Source: Candidatus Bandiella woodruffii (GTDB lineage Bacteria > Pseudomonadota > Alphaproteobacteria > Rickettsiales > Midichloriaceae). Taken from it: 64,000 nucleotides of DNA. This document shows positions 38,864 to 48,492 of the stretch, piece after piece (positions within the stretch are counted from its first letter, which is position 1; every line of letters starts with the position of its first letter). Below the pieces are notes generated by a model. That model was not told the DNA's origin, made no database searches, and worked only from the letters and a program-made list of their open reading frames with translations. The stretch is from NCBI RefSeq assembly GCF_034359465.1, contig NZ_CP110820.1, positions 496,001 to 560,000 of the forward strand, read 5' to 3'. The position numbers and the translations under genes are program-made.

Positions 38864-40073
38864 AAAAGGGGAGCGTTGAAAGATAAAATAAGGATAAATG
38901 TGATGGTTTGATTTAAGGAAGTTTGGACCATGGTCTAAAAAAATTAACAAAAAACTGGTTTCCCCAAGAATTCAAAAGATTTCTTTGAGGTGGGATATGG
39001 TAATTTTTAGCTTTTTATTGATTCTGCGAAGCGTGATTTTATGAGCTTAGGCAGTAAGAACCGTTAAACGTTTTAAATTAAAGCAGATAGCATTCATAAA
39101 TTCAGCAAACTGATTTTTGGCAATTCCTATGTATCGCAATCGTTTATTATCTTGAGAAAACACCCTCTCAAACGGAGCCCTTATGGAAGTATAGTATCGA
39201 TCAAGGTCAAAATTCTTTTGCTTCATATTGTTTTTCTTGATGGCGCAAAAATGAATACCTCTGCTTTTAGCTGCATTCTTTGCTGGTGCAACACAATACC
39301 CTTTGTCAGCATAAACTGCTCCACTATTTGGTAAAACATGCGCAACTCCCTTTGCATCGGTAACATTAGCAGGCGTTATAGCAACCTTGTTGATCATTCC
39401 GGATTGAATATCTACGCTTACATGTTTTTCTTATAGCCATACCAAAATTTACTACCACCCTTGCACCCTATTTTGGCTTGTTTATCATGTGCGACTTTAG
39501 GCAAGACTTCGTTGTTAAGTTTTTCATATTTTTGTTTTCTGGCTTCATCCCGCTCTTCCCATAAATTAGCTTTGGAGATCAAGTGACTTGCATCAACAAA
39601 AGTAAATACCTCGCTCATATATCCTTGAGATTTTAGTTGATCTCTAAAAATGGCAAAGATTTTTGATAACAAATTTGTTCCTATCTTTGAGCGGATTCTA
39701 CTAAAAACGCTATAATCAGGTGTGGCTTCGGTTAAATCAAAATCACAAAACCACTTGGCTGCAACACTGTCACTCAAATATCTTTCTAGTTCACGATCTG
39801 ACAAATCTTCCATAAACTGTAACAACAAGCATTTAAATAAACGTAAAACACCATATCCCTTATAATTAGCAGGAGATTCAATTCCCTTCAGCTCTTGCTC
39901 TGCTGCCCCAAAATTAAACAGCTCCTTAAATTTGCGATATTGATGCTCACTACCAACCAATTGATCCAAACATACCATTATTATTTGATGCGCTGATGAC
40001 ATTTTTCTCTTCTTTATTCTGTAATCCACTCCACTATACCTTTCTTTATTCCATCTTGCAACACTCCCAAAAG
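38864..40073 (-). mobile_element. IS-C copy C3 with 5-bp target duplication
   Basis: Element 38869-40068 (1200 bp), flanked by AAAAG at 38864-38868 and 40069-40073. It lies in the divergent region between rpmB and the 350-codon orphan frame. Confidence 0.92.
39047..40029 (-). CDS. IS-C transposase of C3
   Basis: Intact two-frame copy (40029-39418, then the second frame to 39047) with the same five-A switch as C1. The protein sequence is identical to C1 as far as I can compare. Confidence 0.85.
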
Positions 40074-40080
40074 TGAGTTT

Positions 40081-41133
40081 GTGTGGTTAAATGGTTTGTT
40101 ATACCGGCTATTTGCTTATAGATACTACGGTACTGATTTTTGGAAAGAGATTGGCAACGATATAAGCTGGGCGTCAAAGCGTCTTCCAAATCGAGATGAG
40201 TTGTTCACAATGTCTTGGCCATTGGCATCGGCTAATGTTATAGTTGAGCCCGTGATGAACAGTCTTTCTGAACGCAACCCTGTGGCAAAATCTGTAGTTA
40301 GAGACTGGACAAAAATACCCTCTACGATTGCTTCTTGGTGGGAGGCTAACGAAATAGGCGGCACTGGAATAAAGTATGATGAGGGAAGTGTATATGGTAG
40401 CCTGACAAAAACTGTTTGTAAGTCTTTGATAATCTCTGCGTATAGCGCTTTCCACACCAAATCTGATTCTGGACACTTAGAGGGTGTTAGTCGAACATCT
40501 AATTATGTATGTGAGCCGGTAACACGTGTTTTTGGTTTAACTTCAAGAGAAAGACAAAAACAAAACGCAACGGATACAGACTATATGGAATTTGCTGCGA
40601 ACAACATTAATGCAGAACTACTTATCCAAGCTGCAGTAGAAGGAATTATGAAGATTGCTGCCGCAGATCAAGCGGGGCAATTTCTCTCCAAATTTGGCAT
40701 CTTTTCTTTTCTTAAGTCCTCGTATATTGCAATTGAAAATAAATATATTGATTTTGCCATTGGCACAAGTGGGAGCTATGCACTTCTAACCGAAAGGCTA
40801 CATGCGTTATATAATGCTAAAATTGGTTTACAGAAAAAAGTACTCGTGATGCCGTCACTTATTATTTTGGATTTCGGTTTAAAAATAACGTTAGAGATGA
40901 TTACCACCTGTTTATTAACACCAACTTCGAGGATAACGCAAGATATTGCTGGAAATGCTATAAATCTGGCTTATGACTGGTATGTTGATATATTTTGCCA
41001 TAAGGATCATGACAACATATTGTGTGCGAAGAAGATAACTACCTCTGAGCATTATGATGACAACATTGCGGATGGAGTTTGTACGGGCGATGGTATGAAA
41101 GAAGCTCAAGATATTGTGAATCTTGAACTTTAG
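40081..41133 (+). CDS. Hypothetical protein, 350 residues
   Basis: A long open frame from GTG 40081 (WLNGLLYRLFAYRYYGTDFW) to TAG 41133. It has a tryptophan-rich N-terminus and hydrophobic stretches around residues 255-285 (VMPSLIILDFGLKI), so membrane association is possible. I do not recognise the family. Reading back through the C3 duplication meets a stop after 13 codons with no better start, so the GTG may be real or the gene may have lost its 5' end. Copy A6 begins 27 bp after the stop. Confidence 0.55.
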   Translation: MWLNGLLYRLFAYRYYGTDFWKEIGNDISWASKRLPNRDELFTMSWPLASANVIVEPVMNSLSERNPVAKSVVRDWTKIPSTIASWWEANEIGGTGIKYDEGSVYGSLTKTVCKSLIISAYSAFHTKSDSGHLEGVSRTSNYVCEPVTRVFGLTSRERQKQNATDTDYMEFAANNINAELLIQAAVEGIMKIAAADQAGQFLSKFGIFSFLKSSYIAIENKYIDFAIGTSGSYALLTERLHALYNAKIGLQKKVLVMPSLIILDFGLKITLEMITTCLLTPTSRITQDIAGNAINLAYDWYVDIFCHKDHDNILCAKKITTSEHYDDNIADGVCTGDGMKEAQDIVNLEL

Positions 41134-41160
41134 TTCTGTCCGCTCACCTAACAAGATATT

Positions 41161-41946
41161 CAGAGTGTTAGCCAAAGATAGATATAAAATTGCCCTGCTC
41201 ACTTAGGAAATTATTGTTATCCTCAAAATGTACCCAGAGCTTAATCGTAAGATCGACAACTTCTTCAGATTTTGAAACTACCTTTGTTTTTCTGGTCATT
41301 CTTGCAATTCTGTGCCTTGTGTTTGAGTTATTGGACTCAATTGAGAGTGTATGTTGTTTGCCAACAACATGTTGATGGCGAGGTATAACCTCTGAATAAA
41401 CAGACCAATCGTCTGTGTAATAAGTGCAATTATCTCTACTTATGATTTTCCACAATTTTCTAAAGGTTGTAACGTTACGCTTACCAACCACCCAGGCAAC
41501 AACTCTCTTGAGCTCCCTACTATAGGCTTTCCATATCCATAATTTGTTTTTTTGAATCTACAAAATGCCACATCTCATCTATTTCAACTTCTCTCAATTC
41601 TTCCGGCACTATTGGTCTTGGTATCTTTTTAGCATACAGTATTATCCACTTATATACGCTAGTATGAGCTACTTTAAATAATTTCCCTAGCCATCTAAAG
41701 CTACTTTTTCCCATGCTGTACAATAACACTGCCAGAGCCTTCATCTCTGGCGAACAGCCTCTTAATTTAGTGTTTGTAAAATTACATCCACACTCTTTGC
41801 ATTTATACCTTTGCATACCCCTAATATTACCATTCTTAACGTATTTACTGCTACTGCATTTTTTACACTCTGTATTCATATTTCTATTTTCTTTGTTGCT
41901 CGCTATATTCATTTTAGCATCTCATCTATCTTATGGCAACACTCCC
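41161..41946 (-). mobile_element. IS-A copy A6, no target duplication
   Basis: Full-length element, but the flanks (AAGATATT left, TTCTTCTC right) are unrelated. All clean IS-A insertions here have matching 8-bp flanks, so A6 marks a deletion or inversion endpoint. The right-hand gene is truncated at the element edge. Confidence 0.9.
41168..41912 (-). pseudogene. IS1-family transposase of A6, frame broken
   Basis: The slip run has only seven A, so the first frame ends SKKQIMDMESL and a -1 slip would not reach the catalytic frame. It also has FTNTKLRG instead of FTSTKLRG, shared with A7. Confidence 0.8.
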
Positions 41947-42356
41947 TTCTTCTCATTGCTATTAATGAGTGCACCAACCGTTTTTGCAATATCTTTTAGG
42001 TTATCGGAATTGCCAGTTTTGTTATTAGTATCACCGTTTTGTTTGTTGCTGGTATTAGACTTACCCATGCTGCCATTTTTGCTAATAGAGAATGAATTTA
42101 CGGTGCTCTTAATATTGCCAATTATATTCGACGGGTTAACATTTTTAAGGTTTGGCAAAGTTAAACTCCACTTATCACCGCTTGACATGCTTATAAAAAA
42201 ATATACTATCGCCAATGACAGCAGCATTATTATTGTTCTAATGCCTAAGAAATATAATAGCAAAAGCACAGGCATTGAATATAGTAGATAATCTAACATA
42301 AAAATGATCCAATATGGCATATAAGCCAATAGTAGCAAATTAATTCTACATAACAA
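41947..42356 (-). pseudogene. Membrane protein, 3'-truncated by IS-A
   Basis: An open frame from ATG 42356 with two or three hydrophobic segments in the first 55 residues (LLLLAYMPYWIIFMLDYLLY, TIIMLLSLAIVYFFI). An Asn/Ser/Gly-rich stretch follows, with DNLKDIAKTVGALINSNEKK before A6 cuts it. No family recognised. It is divergent from def. Confidence 0.5.
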
Positions 42357-42370
42357 TAAAAAAGTTTAAT

Positions 42371-42928
42371 ATGGGTAGTAACAATATTTTACCATTAGTA
42401 TTAGAGCCAAATCCATTGTTGCATCAGGTTTCGCATCTTGTTACTGATATAAATGAAGAAATAAGGGATTTTGCTCAAAAACTGATTGCAACGATGCAAT
42501 ACCACAATGGCCTAGGTCTTGCCGCTGTGCAAGTCGGAGTTTTAAAAAGAATCATAGCCATTGACATAACAAACAAGGGACAAGTTGAAGACGATTATCT
42601 TAGGTTAAATGAAGGACCTATGATTTTGATCAACCCTGAGATTGTTGAGCATTCAAAGGACACAAAGGTATATCAAGAGGGTTGCCTCTCTTTTGGACAC
42701 ATTTATCCAGAAATTGCAAGGCCTAACAAGATAAAAGTGAAATATTGGGATTTAAACGGAGTAGAAAATTTACTTGAAGCATCAGACAACATCATCTCCT
42801 CATGCATTCAGCATGAAATAGATCATACCAATGGAATAGTTTTTGTTGATCGACTTTCAAAACTAAAAAAAGAATTTATGATAAAAAAATATCTAAAGTG
42901 GCGTAAAATGCAACAGCATAACCTTTAG
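42371..42928 (+). CDS. def: Peptide deformylase
   Basis: Removes the N-formyl group from nascent proteins. 185 residues with all three metal-site motifs: GLGLAAVQVG (motif I), EGCLSF (motif II, Cys ligand), and QHEIDHTNG (motif III, HExxH). Motif I has A-V where GxGLAAxQ is the rule, which is within family variation. Start ATG 42371. Intact and alone, followed by tsaB. Confidence 0.94.
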   Translation: MGSNNILPLVLEPNPLLHQVSHLVTDINEEIRDFAQKLIATMQYHNGLGLAAVQVGVLKRIIAIDITNKGQVEDDYLRLNEGPMILINPEIVEHSKDTKVYQEGCLSFGHIYPEIARPNKIKVKYWDLNGVENLLEASDNIISSCIQHEIDHTNGIVFVDRLSKLKKEFMIKKYLKWRKMQQHNL

Positions 42929-43008
42929 TAATAATAGAAATTAGAAATGTTGCAAAATGACACAATAGAGGTTATGTTGGGACACTAATATTGCTATTTT
43001 GGGTACAG

Positions 43009-43620
43009 ATGATAGGACTAGCATTGGACACTTCATACTTATACGCCTCTGTTGCAATTATACAGGATGGGAAAGTGGTGTGTGTTAAAAATGGGGAAAA
43101 GCCCAATGAGCAAGCTGAGGTTATGAACATCCTCATAGAAGAAGCTATGGAGATGGCAGAACTGAAATTCCAAGACCTACAATATACAGCAGTCAGCACT
43201 GGGCCAGGCAGATTTACAGGGTTGAGAGTTGGTATATCTGTTGCCAATGCGCTTTGTTTTGCATTAAAGACACCATTGATACCTGTCTCGAATTTTGAAG
43301 CCATTGCTTATATTTATCAAAATAACAATCAAACTTTGCATGATAATATGGGGATTATCATAGAAGCAGGAGTTGAAAAATACTATTTTCAAAAATTCAA
43401 TAAAAGTGGTGTTATTTCCGACATATCAATTATAAGTAAAGACCTGGTAAGGCAATTAAAAGAAACACATTTCTTGGTGGGCAATACAGAAGGAGCGCAC
43501 GAACAAATTCAATTAAATGCGGTATATATAGCACTTTATGCAGATTGTAAAACGAAAAACACAACGCTTCTTCCTTCCGAATACCTCAAACCACAATATA
43601 TTTTAGATAACTACATATAA
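43009..43620 (+). CDS. tsaB: tRNA threonylcarbamoyladenosine biosynthesis protein TsaB
   Basis: Partner of TsaD in making t6A37 in ANN-decoding tRNAs. From ATG 43009 the protein begins MIGLALDTSYLYASVAI, the expected ASKHA-fold start; a TTG at 42991 would add six residues. The conserved STGPGRFTGLRVGISVANAL is present. 203 residues, near the family size. It is followed 20 bp later by icd on the same strand. Confidence 0.9.
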   Translation: MIGLALDTSYLYASVAIIQDGKVVCVKNGEKPNEQAEVMNILIEEAMEMAELKFQDLQYTAVSTGPGRFTGLRVGISVANALCFALKTPLIPVSNFEAIAYIYQNNNQTLHDNMGIIIEAGVEKYYFQKFNKSGVISDISIISKDLVRQLKETHFLVGNTEGAHEQIQLNAVYIALYADCKTKNTTLLPSEYLKPQYILDNYI

Positions 43621-43640
43621 TATTTTAAGAGTATAAACAT

Positions 43641-45071
43641 ATGACACAAAACACAATAACAGTTGCTTATGGAGATGGAATTGGCCCAGAAATTATGGAG
43701 TCGGTTTTAAAAATTTTGAGCCATGCAAAAACAGGGTTACAGATAGAAACCATAGAAATAGGAGAAAAAGTTTATAAAAAGGGCTTCTCTTCTGGCATAA
43801 CAGACGATGTATGGGAAGTCATTAATAGGAATAAGGTATTATTGAAAGCTCCAATCACAACCCCTCTGGGCAGAGGATATAAAAGTTTGAATGTAACTTT
43901 TAGAAGAAGCTTGGGTTTGTTTGCAAATATACGTCCTGCAATATCTTACCACCCTTTTATTGGCACTTTTAGAGATATGGATATTGTGATCATAAGAGAA
44001 AATGAAGAAGATTTATATTCAGGAATTGAATATAAATTAACACAAAATGCCACAATGGCGATGAAGCTAATTTCAGTACCAGGATGCCAAAGAATTGTAA
44101 GATATGCTTTTGAATATGCACGTGCAAATAATAGAAAAAAAGTAACTTGCGTTACAAAGAGTAATATATTGAAGATTACAGATGGATTATTTCAGGATGT
44201 TTTTTCCCAAATTGCGCTTGAATACCCAGAAATACAAGCAGAACATATGCTAGCTGATATTGCGTCTGCAAGAGTTGCAAGTAGGCCTGAAAATTTTGAT
44301 GTTATCGTTACGTTAAATTTATATGGAGATATTCTGTCTGACATTGCATCTGAAGTCTCTGGTTCTGTGGGTCTGGCAGGTAGCGCAAACATTGGGAAAG
44401 AACACGCAATGTTTGAAGCAGTTCATGGTTCTGCACCTGACATTGCAGGGAAAAATATAGCAAATCCGTCTGGACTTTTAAATTCAGCAGTAATGATGCT
44501 TAGATATATGGGGCACCATAAAGAAGCAAATCAAATTTACAATGCTTGGTTAAAAACAATTGAAGAGGGGTATCACACCGCAGATATATATACAGATGAG
44601 CAAAGCAAGGAGAAATTATCCACAACAGAATTTACCCAAGCAGTTATTGGTAATTTTGGAAAAGAACCCAAGCAACTGATCAATCAACATGTTTCCAAGG
44701 AAAATAATAAGATTAATGTCACAGAAAGTATTATAGTTGATGAAGTGATTGAATTGGTTGGGGTAGATGTATTTTTAAGAAAAAGTTTCACACCAGCTTT
44801 GGCGGAAGAACTGAAAAATTTAGATAACGCATTCAGACTGCATATGGTGTCTAACAGAGGGTTGCTAATTTGGCCAAGAGGTGCTGATATTTGTCCAGTG
44901 GATTTTTATAGGTTTAGATTCTTAAAGGCGGATAACGTCTCTAACATAACTCAAGATGATGTTCTAAGATTAATTAATAAGATAAATGAATTAAAGTTTG
45001 AAATTATGTCAATAATCAATTTAAATACCTATGATGATAATTTAGGCTTCAGCCTAGCACAGGGAGAGTAA
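43641..45071 (+). CDS. icd: Isocitrate dehydrogenase, long Rickettsia-like form
   Basis: Oxidises isocitrate to 2-oxoglutarate. The first 330 residues hold the catalytic fold: VAYGDGIGPEIMESV, IRENEEDLYSGIEY, NLYGDILSDIASEV, and FEAVHGSAPDIAGKNIANPS. A C-terminal extension of about 140 residues makes it 476 long, similar to the Rickettsia enzyme and unlike the short NAD-type. It is a few bases upstream of dprA. Confidence 0.93.
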   Translation: MTQNTITVAYGDGIGPEIMESVLKILSHAKTGLQIETIEIGEKVYKKGFSSGITDDVWEVINRNKVLLKAPITTPLGRGYKSLNVTFRRSLGLFANIRPAISYHPFIGTFRDMDIVIIRENEEDLYSGIEYKLTQNATMAMKLISVPGCQRIVRYAFEYARANNRKKVTCVTKSNILKITDGLFQDVFSQIALEYPEIQAEHMLADIASARVASRPENFDVIVTLNLYGDILSDIASEVSGSVGLAGSANIGKEHAMFEAVHGSAPDIAGKNIANPSGLLNSAVMMLRYMGHHKEANQIYNAWLKTIEEGYHTADIYTDEQSKEKLSTTEFTQAVIGNFGKEPKQLINQHVSKENNKINVTESIIVDEVIELVGVDVFLRKSFTPALAEELKNLDNAFRLHMVSNRGLLIWPRGADICPVDFYRFRFLKADNVSNITQDDVLRLINKINELKFEIMSIINLNTYDDNLGFSLAQGE

Positions 45072-45351
45072 GTATTGATACTGAAAAAATTTGACACAGC
45101 TATAAGCTGGATGGGTTCTGCGACGGATAAATCTAAGTCGGAAAGTTTTAGGCTTTCTTGGCTTAGATTGGCTAGAACCAAGAATGTTGGAGCCAAAACA
45201 TTTATTGAGCTAATGAACTTATACGGCGATCCTCAGCTGGCCCTGGAAAATGTGGATGTTTTAGCTAAAAAAGGTGGAGCAAAAGGTGATAAGTTAGTCC
45301 CGAGTATTGCCGTTATAGAAAAAGAAATTCTTGAAACTGAGAAACACGGTG

Positions 45352-46171
45352 CAAAAATTGGGAGTGTTTTAAAAAGGATAGGAAAGAAGAAAAGAATGTG
45401 ATATAAGGAGAGGGAAGGAAAAAAAGAAAGGGAAAAATGGAGAAAATAGAATGTAAATATTGCAAAGGGAAAGAGGTATCAAAAAATGGATATGCAAGGA
45501 AAAAGCAGAGATACAAATGTAAGAGTTGTAATAAAAACTTTACAGAAGGAGATGGTAGGAAGAATTGGAAATATGGTAATAAAGAGAGGAGCATGGTGAT
45601 AAAGATGTATCTAAATAACTGCGGAATTAGGAGGATAGCTCACATATTAAATATCCCGTTAAGTACAGTATTTTATTGGATCAAACAAGCAGGGAAAGTA
45701 GTAGATGAGATGGTGACGAATCAAAAGATAGAGGGAGATAAGAGGCGTATAGAGATATTAGAGATGGATGAGCTATATACATACGTCAAAAAAAAGAGAA
45801 TAAAACAAGAATATGGACTGCTGTCGATAGGGACAGATTCAAAACTGTTGCGTTTAAAGTAGGTTCAGGTGATAAAGAAAATTACGTAGATTTAGCTCGT
45901 GAGCTAGGAGAAAAATACCAAATTCGTTATATGTGTACAGATGGGTATGAGGTCTATTGTCATTATAAAATTGCTCAAATACATCTGCAGACAAAGTCTG
46001 AAACTTGTTTGGTTGAGAGCTTCAATTCCTCCTTAAGGGATATGCTTGCTAGATTAAATCGCAAGACTAAACGCTTTAGCAAGTGTTCTGAAATGCTAAG
46101 ATTATCCCTTGTTTTATTTTTTAACAAAGCTTTAGCTCTTTCTATCTATTTATGAACACTCCCCAAAAATT
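45352..46171 (+). mobile_element. IS-D copy D3 with perfect target duplication
   Basis: Element 45360-46163 (804 bp), flanked by CAAAAATT at 45352-45359 and 46164-46171, inside dprA. Confidence 0.95.
45437..46155 (+). CDS. IS-D transposase of D3
   Basis: Same two-frame plan as D2, with an eight-A slip run. It differs by GKEVSKNG in place of GKGVSKNG, a change shared with D4. No premature stop. Confidence 0.85.
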
Positions 46172-47083
46172 GTGTTGGCTTGTGATGAGATATATCCAAG
46201 CATACTTACCAATATTCCAGATTATCCACCAGTTCTTATAATTAAAGGTAATAAAGAGCTAATAACTAACACACATAAGTTTGCAGTGATTGGAGCCAGA
46301 AATTCTACAGTTAATGGAAACAGACTGGCTTATGATTTCGCAAAAGAGATTGCAAGAGCTGGGTATGTTATAGTATCTGGCCTTGCGAAAGGCATAGATT
46401 CTTATGCGCATAAAGGTAGTTTAGAATTTGGCACAATAGGTGTTATTGCTGGAGGAATAAATCATATTTATCCCAAAGAAAACGTTGAGTTATACAAAGA
46501 TATATATGGGAAAGGAGTTGTTATAACAGAACAACCCATTAACTCCACTGTTTTATCACAGCATTTCCCACAAAGAAATAGGATTATCGCAGGTTTATGT
46601 TTAGGTGTGCTGGTAATTGAGGCTTCTCAAAAATCTGGCACATTGATTACGACTAAATTTGCTTTGGATTATAATAGAGAGGTTTACGCGGTTCCAGGCT
46701 CACCACTAGACCCAAAATCTCAAGGTACTAACGAGTTGCTGAAACAAGGTGCAAATATGGCTTTGTCGCCAAGTGATATATTGCAAGATTTGAATCGGAG
46801 GGTTAAAGATACGACTTTTTTTTTGCTTCTGATAAGTTATTGAAATTTGTGGGATATAGCACAAACAACATTCCTTCTGATGCAGAACTAGACTTATATA
46901 GGGGAAAACTTGCCAATTCTTTGTCACACTCCCCAGTTTTAATTGAAGACATAATAGATCAACTAGGTATACCTGTTAACATTTTGAACTGCTTATTAAT
47001 TGAGCTAGAACTAGCTGGCCAAATTTGCAGAACTTCTGGAAACAAAGTATATCGAGTTGTAAAATTTTAATGACCGCCGCATG

Positions 47084-47109
47084 TATACTCCGCTAACTTC
47101 AAAAGTTGG
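47084..47109. repeat. Terminal fragment of the dispersed palindromic repeat, R6
   Basis: TATACTCCGCTAACTTCAAA and a few more bases match the inverted right end of the family (compare 34745-34776). It lies in the 45-bp gap between the convergent dprA and cysS. Confidence 0.6.
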
Positions 47110-47115
47110 AAACTT

Positions 47116-48456
47116 TCAGCTTGAAGTTATGTTATAGCCGTTTTTGGTATCCATAATCTTATACCCCAAATTCTCAATTTCCGTCCTAATTCTATCGGCT
47201 TCAACCCATTGTTTCTGAGCTTTAGCCAACTGTCTTTCTTCCGCGAGTAGGATTATCTCACTAGGTATATTTTTTTCTGGCCTTTTTGTTTTTAACTCGA
47301 AACCCAACAATCCACAATAAAATCGTAATTCTGCAGCTTTGCTTGTATCTCCTTTCAATATTTGTCCCGCCAACTTCTGTATGTATGACAATGCAAGTGG
47401 CGTATTTAAATCATCTGTTAAATAGCGTAAAAACTCATCAGAACTGTTATACAATTCTTCTTTAGGTGCTGATTCAAGAGCAACTGTGAATTTTTCAATT
47501 CCCTTTTTTGCATCATCCAGAGCTTTTTGATTAAAATCTAAAGGCTTTCGATAATGGGCCGTCAGATAAAAGTATCTTAGCACATCACCGGAAACCCCCA
47601 AGTCCAACAACTCCTTAACCGTTATAAAATTTTTAAGACTCTTGCTCATCTTATCACCGTTAACCGTAAGGAAGCCGTTGTGCACCCAATATTTGGCAAA
47701 TTGGTTGGTTGATGATTCGCAAATACTTTGAGCTATCTCGTTCTCATGATGTGGGAATATTAAATCTGCCCCACCACCGTGTATATCAAACTTATCGCCG
47801 AGTATATTCTTGCTCATGGCAGAACATTCAATGTGCCATCCCGGTCTTCCATGCCCCCATGGGCTGTCAAAATATACAGCTTCATTAATTTTCCTTGGCT
47901 TCCATAAAACAAAATCCAAAGGGTCATACTTCAGTTCAGACACCTCAATCCTTGCACCAACTTCCATCTCCTCCAACCTTCTGTTGGATAACCTTCCGTA
48001 CGCAGTAAAATTCCTTACAGCAAAATATACGTGCCCGTCGCTGACATATGCATGGCCTTTTGCAATCAACCTTTCAATCATCGCAATCATCTGCTGGATG
48101 TTTTCTGTAGCTTTAGGCTCATGATCTGGCAAAAGGCAATTTAAGGCTCCAAGATCATCATGAAAATAATCTGTCATTCTTTTGGTTAGAACCCCAGCAT
48201 CTTCACCACTTTGGCTACTGGCTGCAATAATTTTATCATCCACATCAGTTATGTTTCTAACATAAGTCACTTTTGGGTATATTGCTTTTAACAACCTATA
48301 AAGTACGTCGAATACAACTGATGACCTGGCATTTCCAATATGCGCCCTATCGTATACGGTAGGACCACACACATACATTTTCACTTCGTTTTTATCAAAT
48401 GGGACAAACTCCTCTTTCTGATTGGTGAGAGTATTGGTGAGATATATCTTTTGCAT
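47116..48456 (-). CDS. cysS: Cysteinyl-tRNA synthetase
   Basis: Charges tRNA-Cys. 446 residues, normal length. Motifs: CGPTVYDRAHIGNARS (zinc Cys and the HIGH-type HIGN), GRPGWHIECSAM and HGGGADLIFPHHENE (zinc ligands), and KMSKSLKNF (KMSKS loop). It converges with the dprA pseudogene. lpd begins upstream in the same orientation, 36 bp away. Confidence 0.96.
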   Translation of the reverse strand: MQKIYLTNTLTNQKEEFVPFDKNEVKMYVCGPTVYDRAHIGNARSSVVFDVLYRLLKAIYPKVTYVRNITDVDDKIIAASSQSGEDAGVLTKRMTDYFHDDLGALNCLLPDHEPKATENIQQMIAMIERLIAKGHAYVSDGHVYFAVRNFTAYGRLSNRRLEEMEVGARIEVSELKYDPLDFVLWKPRKINEAVYFDSPWGHGRPGWHIECSAMSKNILGDKFDIHGGGADLIFPHHENEIAQSICESSTNQFAKYWVHNGFLTVNGDKMSKSLKNFITVKELLDLGVSGDVLRYFYLTAHYRKPLDFNQKALDDAKKGIEKFTVALESAPKEELYNSSDEFLRYLTDDLNTPLALSYIQKLAGQILKGDTSKAAELRFYCGLLGFELKTKRPEKNIPSEIILLAEERQLAKAQKQWVEADRIRTEIENLGYKIMDTKNGYNITSS

Positions 48457-48492
48457 TTTGTAGATTTCACTAAAGCTAATACTTTTTGGCGG

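Larger units (their letters stand above)
45075..47070 (+). pseudogene. dprA: DNA-processing protein DprA, broken by IS-D and a frameshift
   Basis: DprA loads RecA on incoming single strands in natural transformation. The 5' part (TTG 45075, SD GGGAGAG) has the N-terminal SAM-like region RLARTKNVGAKTFIELMNLY. IS-D copy D3 splits it at CAAAAATT. After D3 the Rossmann domain follows: FAVIGARNSTVNGNRLAYDF, IVSGLAKGIDSYAH, IEASQKSGTLITTKFAL, and EVYAVPGSPLDPKSQGTNEL. Then a nine-T run (46816-46824) has lost one T relative to the open reading; the winged-helix end (IIDQLGIPVNILNCLLIELE) continues in another frame to 47070. Two independent lesions. Confidence 0.92.
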
